Below, one piece after another: positions 1 to 10,863 of a stretch of 41,623 nt of DNA. The number at the start of each line of letters is the position of its first letter. Position 1 is the first letter of the stretch. A program made the position numbers and the translations under genes. The DNA comes from [Mycobacterium] zoologicum. Its GTDB lineage: Bacteria > Actinomycetota > Actinomycetes > Mycobacteriales > Mycobacteriaceae. Under the pieces are notes generated by a model. The model worked only from the letters and a program-made list of their open reading frames with translations. It did no database searches and was not told the DNA's origin. The stretch covers positions 3,586,648 through 3,628,270 of the forward strand of contig NZ_CP083985.1 of assembly GCF_020172665.1 (NCBI RefSeq). The letters run 5' to 3'.

Positions 1-19
1 AGATGTGTATAAGAGACAG
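1..19. other. Tn5/Nextera transposase mosaic-end adapter
   Basis: The first 19 bases, AGATGTGTATAAGAGACAG, are exactly the Tn5 mosaic end used in Nextera library preparation. This is residual adapter at a contig end, not genomic sequence. Any open frame that begins here, such as a plus-strand frame starting MCIRDR, is an artefact. Confidence 0.97.
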
Positions 20-32
20 GGTGGTGGGTGGG

Positions 33-887
33 CTATCCCGCCGCGCAGCGGAACCCGATGTGGCTGGTGGCGGTGTCCTGCGACTGCGGGGACCGCGCCG
101 CCGGCCGGTAACGGTGGCAGTACTCCGGCGCGCACAGGTGGGACCCGCCCTTGAGGGCCTGACTCACGCTCGGGTCGGCGGGGCCGGTCGGCGCGCAGCA
201 GGACTTCGCCGGCGTGTCGAGTCGGTGATGGCCGCTGAACTCGGTGGCGGTCCACTCCCAGACGTTGCCGATCATGTCGGCCAGCCCCCAGCCGTTCGGC
301 GGGAACGTCCCCACCGGCGACGTCCCGGCCCAGCCCCGGGCGCCGTCGTTGCGATGCGGAAACGCACCCTGCCAGGTGTTGGCCATCACCACTCCCCCCG
401 GCTTCTCCTCGTCCCCCCACGCGTAGGTGCTCGCGGCACCGCCGCGCGCGGCGTACTCCCATTCGGCTTCGCTCGGCAGCCGCCGCCCGGCCCAGCGGGC
501 GTAGGCCGCGGCATCCGGGTAGGCCACCTGGACCACCGGGTGATCGCCCTTGGCGGTCAGGTCACTATCGGGCCCCAGCGGATTCCGCCAGTTCGCCCCT
601 GGCACCCACCGCCACCACTGTCGCCAGTCGGTCAGGTCGACCGGCCCGGTGGTCGGGGCGAAGACCAGCGCGCCCGCTTCGGCGCGGTACAGCTTGGCCT
701 CCTGTTCGGCAACGGTCACATACCCGGTGGCAGCGACGAACTCGGCGTACTGGTCATTGGTCACCGGATGTCGTTCGATCCCGAAGGCCGCCACCGCCAC
801 GGTGTGGATCGGGGCCTCTTCCGGGTAGAAGCTCGTCGAGCCCATCCGGAAAACCCCACCCGGGATCTCGACGAGTTCGGTCAGCAT
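33..887 (-). CDS. Formylglycine-generating enzyme (SUMF1 family)
   Basis: This 284-residue protein is a sulfatase-maturating enzyme. It oxidises the active-site cysteine of type I sulfatases to C-alpha-formylglycine. The start MLTELVEIPGGVFRMGS and the end HIGFRCAAG are typical FGE-sulfatase domain borders. The signature GNVWEWT and the C-terminal CAPEYC pair (about C252 and C257) correspond to the two redox cysteines of true FGEs, whereas EgtB-type relatives lack this pair. It starts 4 nt after the stop of the arylsulfatase at 892-3249, so substrate and activating enzyme form one operon. The stop lies 14 bases from the adapter at the contig edge, so the gene is complete. No signal peptide is visible, consistent with cytosolic action before export. 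Confidence 0.93.
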   Translation of the reverse strand: MLTELVEIPGGVFRMGSTSFYPEEAPIHTVAVAAFGIERHPVTNDQYAEFVAATGYVTVAEQEAKLYRAEAGALVFAPTTGPVDLTDWRQWWRWVPGANWRNPLGPDSDLTAKGDHPVVQVAYPDAAAYARWAGRRLPSEAEWEYAARGGAASTYAWGDEEKPGGVVMANTWQGAFPHRNDGARGWAGTSPVGTFPPNGWGLADMIGNVWEWTATEFSGHHRLDTPAKSCCAPTGPADPSVSQALKGGSHLCAPEYCHRYRPAARSPQSQDTATSHIGFRCAAG

Positions 888-891
888 GGCA

Positions 892-3249
892 TCAGTCCCG
901 CGAAAACGCTGCAGCCAGACTCCTTTTCACGTCCAGGTACGGCTCGCCGCTGACGTCGACGGCGACATCGGCAATGGTCCCCCCGGTGAACGCGAACGGC
1001 GCCCGGTACGCCGACGACACCGCCTGGCCGGTGTTGCGCCCGACGCTCACTCCACCACCAGCCAGCGCGAACGCCCCCGGCTGGACGATCATGTCCGCAA
1101 GCGTGGCGACCACGGTGTCATCGATGTAGAGCGAGCCCTCCCCCACCGGCGTGTGGCTTCCCTCGACAGTGCCGGTGCGCTCGAACCGAACACCGAACGT
1201 GTGCTGCCCCAACGGGATCGGATCGGGCGACGACATCCACTGTTCACGCTCACCGAGGAAGTTGTAGACGTAGTGCAGCCGGCCGTCCTGGGCGAAGAGG
1301 ACATGGCCGCCGTGCCGGGCGCCCTGCTTGAACAGCACGCCTTCGGCCGCCGCGTCGGACACGTCGACCCGCGCCAGCACCGTGAAGGACCGGCCGCGCA
1401 ACTCCACGCAGGCCCCCAGCGGCACCTCGGCGGTGTGCGGGTAATAGGTGTAGCCGGTGCGGTCGCCGGACAGATACGGCCGCGTCCGGCCGGTCATCTC
1501 GAAGATGTTGAGGTCGGCCAGCGGCAGCCCGTTGTATTTCTCGGCCTCGGCGAACCACAGCGCCTTGAGTTCTTCGAGCTTCTCCGGCTCCTCACCCGCC
1601 AGGTCATGACACTGGCTGCGGTCGACAGCCAGGTGATACAGCTCCCAGCGATCGGCGTCGAAGTGCCCCCAACCGGACGGAGTTGCCGCGTGCACGGTAT
1701 TGGCGAACCAGCCCTGATGCCAGATGCCGCGGGTACCGAGCATCGAGTAGAACTGCGTCTGCTTGCCCGTGGCGCCATCCGGATCAGCCAGGGCTGCTTT
1801 GAAACTCATGCCTTCCAGCGGCCGCTGCGCAATTCCGCGAACGGTGGCCGGCGGCACGATACCGAGCAGGTCATACACCGTCGGGGTCACGTCACACACG
1901 TTGACGTAGGCATCGCGCACCTCACCGCGGGCGGCGATTCCGTTGGGCCAGCTGACGATCGCCGGGTCGGCGATACCTCCCTCGTGGGAGGCGTAGCGCT
2001 TGTAGAGCTTGTAGGGCGTGTTGAACGCCATCGCCCACCCGATCGGGTAGTGGTTGTAGGTCTCCGGGCTGCCCAGCTGATCGAAGAGCTTCATCGCCTC
2101 GGAGACGGTGTCGATGTAGCCGTTGAAGAACTTGTTCTCATTCGGCGAGCCGTTGGGCCCGCCCTCACCGCTGGCCCCGTTGTCGGAGATCACCACCACG
2201 ATGGTGTTGTCGAGTTGGCCCGACTCCTCCAGGTAGTCCAGGATCCGGCCGATCTGGGCGTCGGTGTAGCTCTGGAAGCCGGCGAACACCTCGGCCATCC
2301 GGGCGAACAGCCGCTTCTCGGTGTCGTCCAGGCTCTCCCAGGGCCGCACCGTGTCCAGCATCGGCCAGGGCTGCCCGTCGGCGCTGGTGACGTCGGCATA
2401 GGGGTTGATCTCGGAGAGTTCGGTGTCCGGCGGAACCAGGCCCAGTTCCTTCTGGTTGGTCAGCACGATCTCTCGATACTTCTCGTAGCCCATGTCGAAG
2501 CGGCCGGCGTAGCGGTCCGCCCATTCGGTGAACACATGGTGCGGGGCATGGCCGGCGCCCGGGCACACGTAGCCGAACCAGGGCTTGTCGGGCGCGATGG
2601 TCTGCGCGTCGCGAATGAATTCGATTGTCTTCTCGGCGATGTCCTTGGACAGGTGGTAGCCGTCCTCGGGTGCTGCCGGCGGCTCTACCGGGTGGTTGTC
2701 GTAGACCAGATCCGGGTACCACTGATTCGTCTCGCCGCCCATGAACCCGTAGAAGCGATCGAACCCCCGCTGGGTGGGCCAATGCCGCCGGGTGGCGGCC
2801 ACGTTGGACTCCTCCAGCGGCGTCAGGTGCCACTTGCCGACGCAGAACGTGCTCCAGCCCGCTTCGCCCAGGACCTCCGACAGCAGTGCGGTCTCGAACG
2901 GTATGCGTCCGCTGCAGTTCGGGAAGCCGTCGGTGAACTCTTCGATGGTGGCCATACCGACGCTGGTGGCGTTGCGGCCGGTGAGCAGTGCCGCCCGGGT
3001 CGGGGAACACAGTGCGGTGGTGTGGAATTGCGACAGTCGGATGCCGCGCTGCGCGATCCGGCTCATGGCCGGCATCTCGACCAGCCCACCGAAGCAGTCC
3101 CAGGTGGCGATCCCGGTGTCGTCCCACACCAGGTAGAGCACGTTGGGCGCGCCATCGGGGGCACTCGGCGCGGCGAACGGACCCCAGTCCGGTTCGGAGT
3201 CCCGGATGTCCAGTTCGATCCTGCCGTTGAAGCCGTTGATCTTCGTCAT
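892..3249 (-). CDS. atsA: Arylsulfatase (type I, AtsA-like)
   Basis: This 785-residue sulfatase hydrolyses sulfate esters. The N-terminal metal-site segment VLYLVWDDTG (about residues 37-46) precedes the signature CSPTRAALLTGR. C81 of that signature is the residue converted to formylglycine. A second sulfatase segment, GKWHL, follows, and VVISDNGASGEGG supplies further metal ligands. The C-terminal third resembles the large AtsA-type beta domain. There is no obvious signal peptide. The FGE gene begins 4 nt downstream. In M. tuberculosis atsA (Rv0711) also directly follows rpsQ and precedes the FGE gene, but here a plus-strand eccE-like gene lies between. The ATG at 3249 is followed directly by a typical sulfatase N-terminus. 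Confidence 0.93.
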   Translation of the reverse strand: MTKINGFNGRIELDIRDSEPDWGPFAAPSAPDGAPNVLYLVWDDTGIATWDCFGGLVEMPAMSRIAQRGIRLSQFHTTALCSPTRAALLTGRNATSVGMATIEEFTDGFPNCSGRIPFETALLSEVLGEAGWSTFCVGKWHLTPLEESNVAATRRHWPTQRGFDRFYGFMGGETNQWYPDLVYDNHPVEPPAAPEDGYHLSKDIAEKTIEFIRDAQTIAPDKPWFGYVCPGAGHAPHHVFTEWADRYAGRFDMGYEKYREIVLTNQKELGLVPPDTELSEINPYADVTSADGQPWPMLDTVRPWESLDDTEKRLFARMAEVFAGFQSYTDAQIGRILDYLEESGQLDNTIVVVISDNGASGEGGPNGSPNENKFFNGYIDTVSEAMKLFDQLGSPETYNHYPIGWAMAFNTPYKLYKRYASHEGGIADPAIVSWPNGIAARGEVRDAYVNVCDVTPTVYDLLGIVPPATVRGIAQRPLEGMSFKAALADPDGATGKQTQFYSMLGTRGIWHQGWFANTVHAATPSGWGHFDADRWELYHLAVDRSQCHDLAGEEPEKLEELKALWFAEAEKYNGLPLADLNIFEMTGRTRPYLSGDRTGYTYYPHTAEVPLGACVELRGRSFTVLARVDVSDAAAEGVLFKQGARHGGHVLFAQDGRLHYVYNFLGEREQWMSSPDPIPLGQHTFGVRFERTGTVEGSHTPVGEGSLYIDDTVVATLADMIVQPGAFALAGGGVSVGRNTGQAVSSAYRAPFAFTGGTIADVAVDVSGEPYLDVKRSLAAAFSRD

Positions 3250-3373
3250 CGCCTACTCCGCTGCCAGCCCCCAGCCCGCTCAGAGACTACCGGCTCGGGC
3301 CCCTTCGAGCAGGGTATGTTTGGCTCGCGCCCCGGTTGGTTACCCCAGCACGCGACACCTCGGGGGGGAACAC

Positions 3374-4507
3374 ATGAGAGCGCAGCACACGTTTGGGTTG
3401 AATCTGTCCTGGATGCGGGTCACCACGGTATTCCTCATCGACCTGGGGATCCTGGCGATCGCCCGGCACTGGCCTGATCAACTCGGGTCTGCCGCCCGAG
3501 CGTGGTGGCCCGGGGTCGGTCTCGCCGCTCTGGTTTCGCTGGCCGCGCTGATCACGCATCGGCGGGTGCCGCTGACGACGGTGGCGGCCGCACGGCTGGC
3601 CGATCGATTCGCTGACCCGGCGACTCTGTTGACCCAGGGCCGCACCGCGGCATTCGATCACCGCCGCCGCTACAGCCGCGACGTCGTCGGCGTCCGGGCG
3701 TACCGGGGCCGTCTGGTCACCGTGATCGCCGCCGCGCCAACGCCGCCCTCGCAGCATCGTCGGGGACCTGAACCGGTGACGTCGCTGCCGGCCGGCCTGA
3801 TCGCCGAGCACCTGCGCCAGTTCGACGTTCGGTTGGACAGTATCGACGTGGTGTCGGTGCACACCGATGAAATCGATGTCCTGGCGACCGGCAACACCTG
3901 GCTGATCCTGCGGATGGATCCCATGCACAACACCGACGCGGTCGCCGTCCGCGACTCGGTGGCCGCCACCCTGGCCGCGGCCACCGAGCGACTGGCACAC
4001 GACTTGCAGGAGTGCCACATCGACACTCGTGTGCTGGAGGCCGCCGAGTTCGACCAGGTCGACGCGGCCGTGTTGGCCGGCCTGCAACCCGCCCGGATCC
4101 GCCGGCGGCGGCGCCGGCTCAAGCAGCGACAACCCGAGGGACCCAAGCACTTTGCGACCACCTTCTGGGTGTCGCCGCGCGACATCGACTCGGCCAATCT
4201 GGAGCAGCTGTGGGAACCCGACGTCGACGCCACCGCGGTCACCGTCCGGCTGGCGGCGCAAAGAGGTCGAACCGAGGTGTCGGTGCTGGCGCGCTACCAC
4301 AGCACTGGCCGGCTGCGACGTAAGGCCTGGGCGGGGCTGAACCGCTTCAACGGCCGTCAGTTGGCCGCCCTGCGCAGCAGCCTGCCGACTCCGACGCGCC
4401 GCATGCTCGCAGTTCCCGCCCGGACCCTGGAGCGTGACGAGGCGCTGGCGGTGCCACTCGGTCCAGCGGCCCGAGAACCGTTGGCACGGATCGAAGTTCC
4501 GGCCTGA
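3374..4507 (+). CDS. Orphan EccE-family type VII secretion protein (EccE5-like)
   Basis: A 377-residue protein. It starts at the ATG at 3374, preceded by GGGGGGAA about 6 nt upstream; the frame is open further up but that part overlaps atsA antisense. The beginning MRAQHTFGLNLSWMRVTTVF and the internal FGRD-like, VGVR and LRQFD blocks resemble EccE5 of ESX-5, as I remember Rv1797. There are two N-terminal membrane helices (about residues 13-31 and 44-62), followed by a soluble domain, as in the EccE component at the periphery of the ESX membrane complex. No eccB, eccC, eccD, mycP or esx genes are in the window. It could be an extra paralogue of EccE5 or a decayed remnant. The reading frame is intact. 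Confidence 0.72.
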   Translation: MRAQHTFGLNLSWMRVTTVFLIDLGILAIARHWPDQLGSAARAWWPGVGLAALVSLAALITHRRVPLTTVAAARLADRFADPATLLTQGRTAAFDHRRRYSRDVVGVRAYRGRLVTVIAAAPTPPSQHRRGPEPVTSLPAGLIAEHLRQFDVRLDSIDVVSVHTDEIDVLATGNTWLILRMDPMHNTDAVAVRDSVAATLAAATERLAHDLQECHIDTRVLEAAEFDQVDAAVLAGLQPARIRRRRRRLKQRQPEGPKHFATTFWVSPRDIDSANLEQLWEPDVDATAVTVRLAAQRGRTEVSVLARYHSTGRLRRKAWAGLNRFNGRQLAALRSSLPTPTRRMLAVPARTLERDEALAVPLGPAAREPLARIEVPA

Positions 4508-4522
4508 CCCGCGAAACGACAA

Positions 4523-4542
4523 AGCCCCGCCGAAGCGGGGCT
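4523..4542 (-). terminator. Hairpin terminator after rpsQ (possibly bidirectional)
   Basis: The 8-bp perfect stem AGCCCCGC/GCGGGGCT closes a 4-nt loop. Read in the rpsQ direction the loop is UUCG closed by C-G, an extra-stable tetraloop, followed by TTTGTCGTTTC. It lies between the convergent ends of the ribosomal operon and the eccE-like gene. Seven A residues (4551-4557) sit between the hairpin and the rpsQ stop. On the plus strand no U-tract follows directly. Confidence 0.7.
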
Positions 4543-4557
4543 CTACCGTCAAAAAAA

Positions 4558-4863
4558 CTACTTGGCCTTCTCCAGGATCTCCACCAGGCGCCAGCGCTTC
4601 GTCGCCGAGAGCGGGCGGGTCTCCATCAACGAGACGCGGTCGCCGATACCGGCGGTGTTGTTCTCGTCGTGCGCCTTGACCTTCTTGGTGGTCCGGATGA
4701 TCTTGCCGTACAACGGGTGCTTCATACGGTCTTCGAGCTCGACGACGATGGTCTTCTCCATCTTGTCGCTGACCACGTAGCCGATCTGCGTCTTACGGCG
4801 GCCCCGCGGCTTCTCCGTGCGGGGAGTGTGCTTGGGGCCCTTGGCCTGTGCCGTCTCTGCCAT
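4558..4863 (-). CDS. rpsQ: 30S ribosomal protein S17
   Basis: This 101-residue protein is the last gene of the S10 operon. The core [19 protein letters not shown] and the end [16 protein letters not shown] are the S17 OB-fold signature. S17 binds 16S rRNA during early 30S assembly. The charged N-terminal extension ([16 protein letters not shown]) is typical of actinobacterial S17. Its ATG overlaps the rpmC stop by one base (TAATG), indicating translational coupling. A UUCG hairpin follows. Confidence 0.97.
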   Translation of the reverse strand: MAETAQAKGPKHTPRTEKPRGRRKTQIGYVVSDKMEKTIVVELEDRMKHPLYGKIIRTTKKVKAHDENNTAGIGDRVSLMETRPLSATKRWRLVEILEKAK

Positions 4864-5105
4864 TACGATGCCTCGCCTTCAGAACCATCGGGACCGGACG
4901 CCAGGCCCAGTTCCCGTTCGCGCAATACGGTGTAGATGCGCGCGATCTGGTGGCGCACCGTACGGAGCCGACGGTTGTTGCTGAGCTGCCCGGTCGCCAT
5001 CTGGAAACGCAGGTTGAAAAGCTCTTCCTTGGACTCGCGCAGCCGCTCCACGAGCTCGTCGGCGTTCAGCTCGCGCAGTTCGCCGGCGGTAACTCCCACT
5101 GCCAT
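4863..5105 (-). CDS. rpmC: 50S ribosomal protein L29
   Basis: An 80-residue L29, the small two-helix protein near the peptide exit tunnel. Recognisable segments are [20 protein letters not shown] and [17 protein letters not shown]. The start overlaps the rplP stop by one base (TGATG) and the stop overlaps the rpsQ start by one base, so it sits in a tightly coupled stretch of the S10 operon. Confidence 0.97.
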   Translation of the reverse strand: MAVGVTAGELRELNADELVERLRESKEELFNLRFQMATGQLSNNRRLRTVRHQIARIYTVLRERELGLASGPDGSEGEAS

Positions 5106-5521
5106 CAGAACTGCTCCTCTCGGGTGACGATGCGCGCCTTGATCGGCAGCTTGTGGATCGCCCGGGTCAGTGCGGCGCGGGCGATGGCCTCATTGGGGTA
5201 GCTCAGCTCGAACAGCACCCGGCCCGGCTTGACGTTGGCGACCCACCACTCCGGCGAACCCTTACCGGAACCCATGCGGGTCTCGGCGGGCTTCTTGGTC
5301 AGCGGGCGGTCCGGGAAGATGTTGATCCACACCTTGCCGCCACGCTTGATGTGCCGGTTGATGGCGATACGAGCGGACTCGATCTGCCGGTTGGTGACGT
5401 AGGCGTGCTCCAGTGCCTGGATGCCGTACTCACCGAACGTCACCGCGGTGCCGCCGCTGGCGATACCTCGCTGTTTCGGGTGATGCTGCTTGCGGTGCTT
5501 GACCTTACGGGGAATCAACAT
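5105..5521 (-). CDS. rplP: 50S ribosomal protein L16
   Basis: This 138-residue L16 is a late-assembling 50S protein near the A site. It begins [15 protein letters not shown] and carries the family segments [18 protein letters not shown] and [19 protein letters not shown]. Length and order (after rpsC, before rpmC) are as expected. It starts 3 nt after the rpsC stop. Confidence 0.98.
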   Translation of the reverse strand: MLIPRKVKHRKQHHPKQRGIASGGTAVTFGEYGIQALEHAYVTNRQIESARIAINRHIKRGGKVWINIFPDRPLTKKPAETRMGSGKGSPEWWVANVKPGRVLFELSYPNEAIARAALTRAIHKLPIKARIVTREEQF

Positions 5522-5524
5522 GAC

Positions 5525-6932
<1,408 letters not shown>

Positions 6933-6936
<4 letters not shown>

Positions 6937-7214
6937 CGGCGCTTAGCCTTCCGGTCGTCTTTGATGTGTCCCTTGAAGGTGCGCGTCGGGGCGAATTCGC
7001 CGAGCTTGTGCCCGACCATCGACTCGGTGACGAATACCGGGACGTGCTTGCGGCCGTCGTGAACGGCGAACGTGTGCCCGATGAAGTCCGGGATGATCGT
7101 CGACCGTCGCGACCAGGTTTTGATGACCTGCTTGGTGTTCTTCTCGTTCTGGACGTCGACCTTCTTGAGCAGATGGTCGTCGACGAACGGACCCTTCTTG
7201 AGGCTGCGTGGCAT
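6933..7214 (-). CDS. rpsS: 30S ribosomal protein S19
   Basis: A 93-residue S19 from the 30S head. It begins [19 protein letters not shown] and contains the family signature of the [19 protein letters not shown] type. Length is standard. It follows rplB by 17 nt with a purine-rich ribosome binding site (GGAGGGAAAGCG). Confidence 0.98.
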
Positions 7215-7231
7215 CGCTTTCCCTCCGATTC

Positions 7232-8068
<837 letters not shown>

Positions 8069-8095
8069 GTCAGTTAGATCTCTCTCTCACTCCGG

Positions 8096-8398
8096 TCAGG
8101 CCGGTGCGGCGAACAGGTCGATCGGCTTGCTGCCGGGCGCCAGGGTCACGATGGCGCGCTTGGTGTCCTTGCGCTTGCCGTAGCTGGCCCGGGCGCGCTT
8201 GCGCTTGCCCGGCCGGTTGGCGGTGTTCACCGAGCTGACCTTGACGGAGAAGATCTTCTCGATGGCGATCTTGATCTGCGTCTTGTTCGAGTCCGGGCGC
8301 ACGATGAACGTGTACACGTTGTCCTCGATCAACCCGTAGGACTTCTCAGAGATGACCGGCGCGAGGATGATGTCGCGGGGATCGGTGATGGTCGCCAT
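8096..8398 (-). CDS. rplW: 50S ribosomal protein L23
   Basis: A 100-residue L23, which forms the docking site for trigger factor and SRP at the tunnel exit. The beginning [20 protein letters not shown] and the segment [20 protein letters not shown] are diagnostic. The ATG overlaps the rplD stop by one base (TGATG). Confidence 0.98.
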   Translation of the reverse strand: MATITDPRDIILAPVISEKSYGLIEDNVYTFIVRPDSNKTQIKIAIEKIFSVKVSSVNTANRPGKRKRARASYGKRKDTKRAIVTLAPGSKPIDLFAAPA

Positions 8399-9048
8399 CA
8401 GGCCGAGACCTCCTGCTTGGTGTGCGACTCGATGTACGCGTTCAACGCCTCAACGCTGAAGATCACGTCGTCGGCACGCAGCACATCGTGGGTGTTGAGC
8501 TGGTCCGGCGACAGGATGTGCACGCCCGGGAGGTTGCGCACGCTCTTGGCGCCGGTCTCGTCGGCCCGGCCGATGACCACCAGCACCTGCTTGCGGTCGG
8601 TGATCGTGCCCAGGAACGCCTTGGCGCTCTTGGTCGACGGGGTCTGTCCGCTCACCAGTTCGGTGACCGCGTGGATGCGGCCGTTGCGCGCCCGGTCCGA
8701 CAGCGCACCGCGCAGGGCGGCGGCGATCATCTTCTTCGGGGTGCGCTGGCTGTAGTCGCGCGGCTTCGGGCCGTGCACCACACCACCACCGGTGAACTGC
8801 GGGGCGCGGGTCGAACCCTGACGGGCGCGTCCGGTTCCCTTCTGGCGGTAGGGCTTACGGCCACCACCGCTGACCTCACCACGGGTCTTGGTCGAGTGGG
8901 TGCCCTGACGAGCCGCGGCCAGCTGCGCGATGACCACCTGGTGCATCAGCGCGATGTTGGCCGGAGCATCGAACAGCTCGTCGGGCAGCTCGACCGAGCC
9001 GCTCTTCTTGCCGTCCGGGGCCTTGACGTCAATCTTGATGGCAGCCAT
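8398..9048 (-). CDS. rplD: 50S ribosomal protein L4
   Basis: A 216-residue L4, whose loop reaches into the exit tunnel. The loop is recognisable as [21 protein letters not shown]4 autoregulates the S10 operon in E. coli; whether it does so in mycobacteria cannot be told from this sequence. The start overlaps the rplC stop by one base. Confidence 0.97.
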   Translation of the reverse strand: MAAIKIDVKAPDGKKSGSVELPDELFDAPANIALMHQVVIAQLAAARQGTHSTKTRGEVSGGGRKPYRQKGTGRARQGSTRAPQFTGGGVVHGPKPRDYSQRTPKKMIAAALRGALSDRARNGRIHAVTELVSGQTPSTKSAKAFLGTITDRKQVLVVIGRADETGAKSVRNLPGVHILSPDQLNTHDVLRADDVIFSVEALNAYIESHTKQEVSA

Positions 9049-9701
9049 TACTTCTCACCCTTTTTGATCGCGCTGCGGACCAGAACCAGCCCACCGTTGC
9101 GTCCCGGAATGGCGCCCTTGATCAACAGCACACCGTTCTCGGCGTCCACCTTGTGCACCACCAGGTTCTGGGTGGTGACGCGGTCGTTGCCCATCCGGCC
9201 AGACATCCGGGTGCCCTTGAAGACGCGGCCCGGGGTGGAGCAGCCACCGATCGAGCCGGGCCGGCGGTGCACCGCCTGGGCGCCGTGACCGGCACCCTGA
9301 CCGCGGAAGCCGTGCCGCTTCATGGTGCCGGCGAAGCCCTTGCCCTTGGAGGTGCCGGTGACGTCGACGAACGCGCCGTCGGCGAAGATCTCGGCGGTCA
9401 GCTCCTGGCCGACTTCGTAAGTCGCGGCCGCTGTTTCGTCGGCAAGACGCAACTCGACGAGGTGACGACGGGGATTGACACCCGCGGCGGCGTACTGACC
9501 GGTGACCGGCTTGTTCACCTTGCGGGGGCTGATCTCGCCGTAGGCGAGCTGCACGGCGCTGTAGCCGTCGCGCTCGGGGGTACGGATGCGGGTGACCACG
9601 TTGGGCCCGGCCTTGACGACCGTGACCGGCACGACCTTGTTGTTCTCGTCGAACACCTGCGTCATGCCCAGTTTGGTACCCAAAATACCTTTGCGTGCCA
9701 T
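9048..9701 (-). CDS. rplC: 50S ribosomal protein L3
   Basis: This 217-residue L3 contacts the peptidyl transferase centre. The start [19 protein letters not shown] and the central [19 protein letters not shown] with [15 protein letters not shown] are diagnostic. It begins 15 nt after rpsJ with a GGAGCACCGAAAAACC leader containing GGAG. Confidence 0.98.
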   Translation of the reverse strand: MARKGILGTKLGMTQVFDENNKVVPVTVVKAGPNVVTRIRTPERDGYSAVQLAYGEISPRKVNKPVTGQYAAAGVNPRRHLVELRLADETAAATYEVGQELTAEIFADGAFVDVTGTSKGKGFAGTMKRHGFRGQGAGHGAQAVHRRPGSIGGCSTPGRVFKGTRMSGRMGNDRVTTQNLVVHKVDAENGVLLIKGAIPGRNGGLVLVRSAIKKGEK

Positions 9702-9716
9702 GGTTTTTCGGTGCTC

Positions 9717-10022
9717 CTACTGGATGTTTACGTCGACGCTGGCCGGCAGATCGATGCGCATCAGAGCGTCAACGGTCTTCGGCGTGGGATCGAGGATGTC
9801 GATCAGGCGCTTGTGGGTGCGCATCTCGAAGTGCTCCCGCGAGTCCTTGTACTTGTGCGGAGACCGGATGACGCAGTAAATGTTCTTCTCGGTCGGCAGC
9901 GGCACCGGGCCCACCACGCTGGCACCGGTCCGGGTGACGGTCTCGACGATCTTGCGCGCCGAGGCGTCGATCGCCTCATGGTCGTAGGCCTTGAGCCTGA
10001 TGCGGATTTTTTGTCCCGCCAC
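9717..10022 (-). CDS. rpsJ: 30S ribosomal protein S10 (NusE)
   Basis: This 101-residue S10 is the first gene of the operon. It is also a transcription factor (NusE) that links RNA polymerase complexes to the ribosome. The sequence [20 protein letters not shown] and the end [19 protein letters not shown] are nearly invariant in mycobacteria. The start codon is GTG at 10022, with GAGG about 10 nt upstream. The operon promoter should lie in the gap above 10023. Confidence 0.98.
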   Translation of the reverse strand: MAGQKIRIRLKAYDHEAIDASARKIVETVTRTGASVVGPVPLPTEKNIYCVIRSPHKYKDSREHFEMRTHKRLIDILDPTPKTVDALMRIDLPASVDVNIQ

Positions 10023-10391
10023 GCTTCTACTACCTCACTCGTACCTGGGGCCCGTCTCCGGACCCGCCCTAGCCGATCCTCGGCCCAATCGGGCCGGGGC
10101 ATTCGGATGCTTGCCGCCGCTGTTTACCTGTCCTGGTCCACCGGTCCCCGCGGTCGGGCGTGTCGCCCGTACGCGGCCTCGGTGCACGGTGAAAAGCTCC
10201 GCGCTGCGAGAGTGGGACCGGACGCGCCCGGGTGGGCGCTGGTCGTATGCCCGGCCAGGGGCCCCCCGGCGCAGGCGAACCTGAACAGTATGCCCCAGAT
10301 CGGGTCAGCGGCCAAATCTCGGCCCGGACGCCTGGGAGACGCCGGCGTAACCAGGCAGAAACATCATCTTACTTTCGAGTAAGGTGGCGGG
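10023..10391. other. Divergent intergenic region: S10-operon leader and promoter
   Basis: These 369 bases lie between rpsJ (minus) and the DUF4442 gene (plus), and I see no convincing gene in them. A GC-rich hairpin, CGGCCC-AATC-GGGCCG (10081-10096, extendable by two pairs), lies about 60-75 nt upstream of the rpsJ GTG and could be a leader structure. At the right end sits the inverted repeat CTTACT-TTCG-AGTAAG. I could not place -10 or -35 boxes for the ribosomal operon with confidence. Confidence 0.5.
10368..10383. promoter_or_regulatory. Inverted repeat (candidate operator) before the DUF4442 gene
   Basis: Perfect 6-bp arms CTTACT and AGTAAG flank TTCG, 8 nt before the ATG at 10392. The right arm overlaps the AAGG of the likely ribosome binding site. 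A bound repressor, or an RNA hairpin with a UUCG-like loop, would therefore block expression. Its arms (TTACT/AGTAA) resemble the catabolic-block operators, but the spacing is different. Confidence 0.4.
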
Positions 10392-10862
10392 ATGACCTCA
10401 AGCAGCACCTATCAAGCCTGGAAACGCCTCGCCGGCCTGCCCGGCGGCACCCGGCTGTTCTCCGTCGCGGCGATGGCCCGGGTGCCCTACTTCGCCTCGG
10501 TGTTGCCGCACGTGGTCCGGATGGAGCCCGGGCTGGCCGAAGTGCTGGTGCCCAAGTGGCCGTTCGTCTACAACCACCTGCACACCGTGCACGCGATCGC
10601 GTCCTGCAATGCCGCCGAGGCGGCGATGGGGATGCTGATGGAGGCCACCGTGCCGACCAGCCACCGCTGGATCCCCAAGTCGATGAACGTGGCCTACCTG
10701 GCCAAGGCGACGACGTCGTTGCGGGCCACCGCGCGACTGGAGGCGCCGGACTTCGCGTCGATCAGCGAGGGCACCGATGTGGTGGTGTCGGTCAGCGTTA
10801 CCGACAAGTCCGGCGCCGAGGTGGTGCACGCCGACATCACGACCTGGGTCACGCCGGCCTGA
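10392..10862 (+). CDS. DUF4442 hotdog-fold protein (PaaI-type thioesterase relative)
   Basis: This 156-residue protein has the layout of DUF4442/hotdog proteins. An N-terminal helix region is followed by KWPFVYNHLHTVHAIASCNAAEAAMG, in which NHLHTVHA corresponds to the hotdog helix and active-site region. Beta strands with IPKSMNVAYLAKATTSLRATARL and VSVTDKSGAEVVHADITTWV then follow. Relatives are acyl-CoA thioesterase-like, but the substrate is unknown. It ends 1 nt before the convergent esterase stop. The gene stands alone between the ribosomal operon and the esterase, probably under the inverted repeat at 10368. Confidence 0.75.
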   Translation: MTSSSTYQAWKRLAGLPGGTRLFSVAAMARVPYFASVLPHVVRMEPGLAEVLVPKWPFVYNHLHTVHAIASCNAAEAAMGMLMEATVPTSHRWIPKSMNVAYLAKATTSLRATARLEAPDFASISEGTDVVVSVSVTDKSGAEVVHADITTWVTPA

Positions 10863-10863
10863 A

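Noticed and set aside
33..887. EgtB-type (ergothioneine) identity for the FGE-domain protein
   Set aside because: The CAPEYC redox pair and the position directly after a sulfatase with CSPTR favour a true formylglycine-generating enzyme.
3..953. Plus-strand 316-residue open frame starting MCIRDR
   Set aside because: It begins inside the Tn5 adapter and runs antisense to the FGE gene, so it is an artefact.
886..3477. 863-residue plus-strand open frame opposite the arylsulfatase
   Set aside because: A shadow frame caused by high GC at codon third positions; Arg/Val/His-rich without any domain pattern, while the minus strand has the full sulfatase signature.
3287..4552. 421-residue minus-strand open frame opposite the eccE-like gene
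   Set aside because: Low-complexity Gly/Arg/Gln text; the plus strand has the EccE pattern and a ribosome binding site.
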